A stretch of 42,549 bases of DNA from Thermoleophilia bacterium (GTDB lineage Bacteria; Actinomycetota; Thermoleophilia; Miltoncostaeales; Miltoncostaeaceae): NCBI GenBank assembly GCA_017882545.1, contig JADGPG010000024.1, forward strand, positions 1 through 42,549. Reading direction: 5' to 3'. Both the position numbers and the translations under genes were made by a program. The notes under the pieces are model-generated. The model saw only the letters and a list, made by a program, of their open reading frames with translations. It was not told the origin of the DNA and did not search any database. This document shows, in pieces, positions 42,094 through 42,549 of this stretch (positions are counted from its first letter, which is position 1; every line of letters begins with the position of its first letter).

Positions 42094-42549
42094 CTACGTC
42101 ACGTCGGCGACGCTGCGGACGGTCGGGAGATTCAATCGCCGGGGAATGGGATCGACCCCCGGTCGGGCAAGCAGGAACCCTTGGCCGTGCCGCACGCCGA
42201 GGGCTCGTAGCGCATCGAGTTCGCCGAGCGTCTCGATCCCTTCGGCCACGATCATCGCGCCGATCTCACCGGCAAACGCAACCAAGGACGCCGCGAGGGC
42301 CCGCCGGAGCGGATCGGTGTCGATATCCCGTGTCAGCGACAGGTCGAGCTTGATGACATCGGGCTGCAGGTCGAGGATATGACGAAAGCTCGAGAACCCA
42401 GCACCAGCGTCGTCCACCATCAGCTGCACCCCGCGCGATCGGAGTTCGCCGAGCGCGGCCCGTAAGGCCGAGTAGTCCTCAACCGACGCATGCTCGGTAA
42501 TTTCAACGGCCAGCCGATCGCCAGGGATGTCCGCAAGAACAGCGAGCAA
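42094..42549 (-). CDS. EAL domain protein, partial
   Basis: Only the last 151 residues are in the window; the gene enters from the right edge. EAL-domain parts present are AVEITEHASVEDY, VQLMVDDAGAGFSSFRHILDLQPDVIKLD (DDxGxG loop with two Asp and the Lys), MIVAEGIETLGELDALRALGVRHGQGF (Glu and Gln). All seen catalytic positions are kept, so it probably hydrolyses c-di-GMP. The N-terminal EAL triad and any sensor or GGDEF domains lie outside. Confidence 0.9.
   Translation of the reverse strand: MLAVLADIPGDRLAVEITEHASVEDYSALRAALGELRSRGVQLMVDDAGAGFSSFRHILDLQPDVIKLDLSLTRDIDTDPLRRALAASLVAFAGEIGAMIVAEGIETLGELDALRALGVRHGQGFLLARPGVDPIPRRLNLPTVRSVADVT

Noticed and set aside
1-42549. CRISPR arrays, rRNA operons, insertion sequences
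   Set aside because: No regularly spaced repeats, no rRNA-like sequence and no transposase seen; the only mobile-element gene is the tyrosine integrase.

Overview
This is a high-GC bacterial chromosome segment. Gene starts are often GTG, genes are often linked by 4-base overlaps, and many convergent gene pairs are separated by GC-rich perfect hairpins without a T-tract. The gene content points to an actinobacterium, perhaps a deep-branching one such as Thermoleophilia, although a high-GC Chloroflexota cannot be excluded. The relevant genes are an ECF42 sigma with a DGPF partner, a DUF6325/SHOCT pair, a menaquinone-type methyltransferase, a PIG-V-like mannosyltransferase and secreted 'NPNPYPV'-type proteins. 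No rRNA or 16S sequence is present to settle this.

Layout. 1-12.2 kb: ECF42 sigma plus YCII/DGPF protein; a ferric-reductase-like membrane protein; an SDR; an ArsR/SRPBCC/DUF6855 operon behind a duplicated dyad operator; DUF6325-SHOCT; a methyltransferase with an unresolved start; a lipoprotein; MenG/UbiE-like methyltransferase; a GT-C mannosyltransferase. 12.4-22.8 kb: a CDF metal exporter with a non-standard start, a flippase, DUF5718, a GT2 glycosyltransferase, an ABC-2 exporter pair, a K+ channel translationally overlapped with a DHA2 drug exporter. 23.1-32.8 kb: a Sel1/TPR protein, an MgtE-N/CBS protein followed by an NRMT-type (Mg2+) Nramp homologue, PPK2, HdeD, a NUDIX hydrolase, then a chain of four genes with 4-base overlaps (LOG, RibD-C-like reductase, unknown, Nth) and TadA.

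32.88 kb onward is accessory. A 3' fragment of tRNA-Ser(CGA) abuts a tyrosine integrase, which marks one end of an integrative element; the other end is not in the window. Inside are secreted proteins, an ECF sigma factor, a membrane protein that overlaps it (anti-sigma-like), a LuxR regulator with a degenerate receiver, and a GAF / dead-GGDEF / HD-GYP protein. After a second short tRNA-3'-end-like sequence come BioY and a partial EAL protein.

The most interesting point is that the secreted protein at 35780-36421 and the extracellular half of the sigma-coupled membrane protein at 37455-38225 look like copies of the same domain. This suggests a sigma/membrane-sensor/secreted-partner signalling module that I cannot match to a described system. 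It sits next to c-di-GMP hydrolysis genes.
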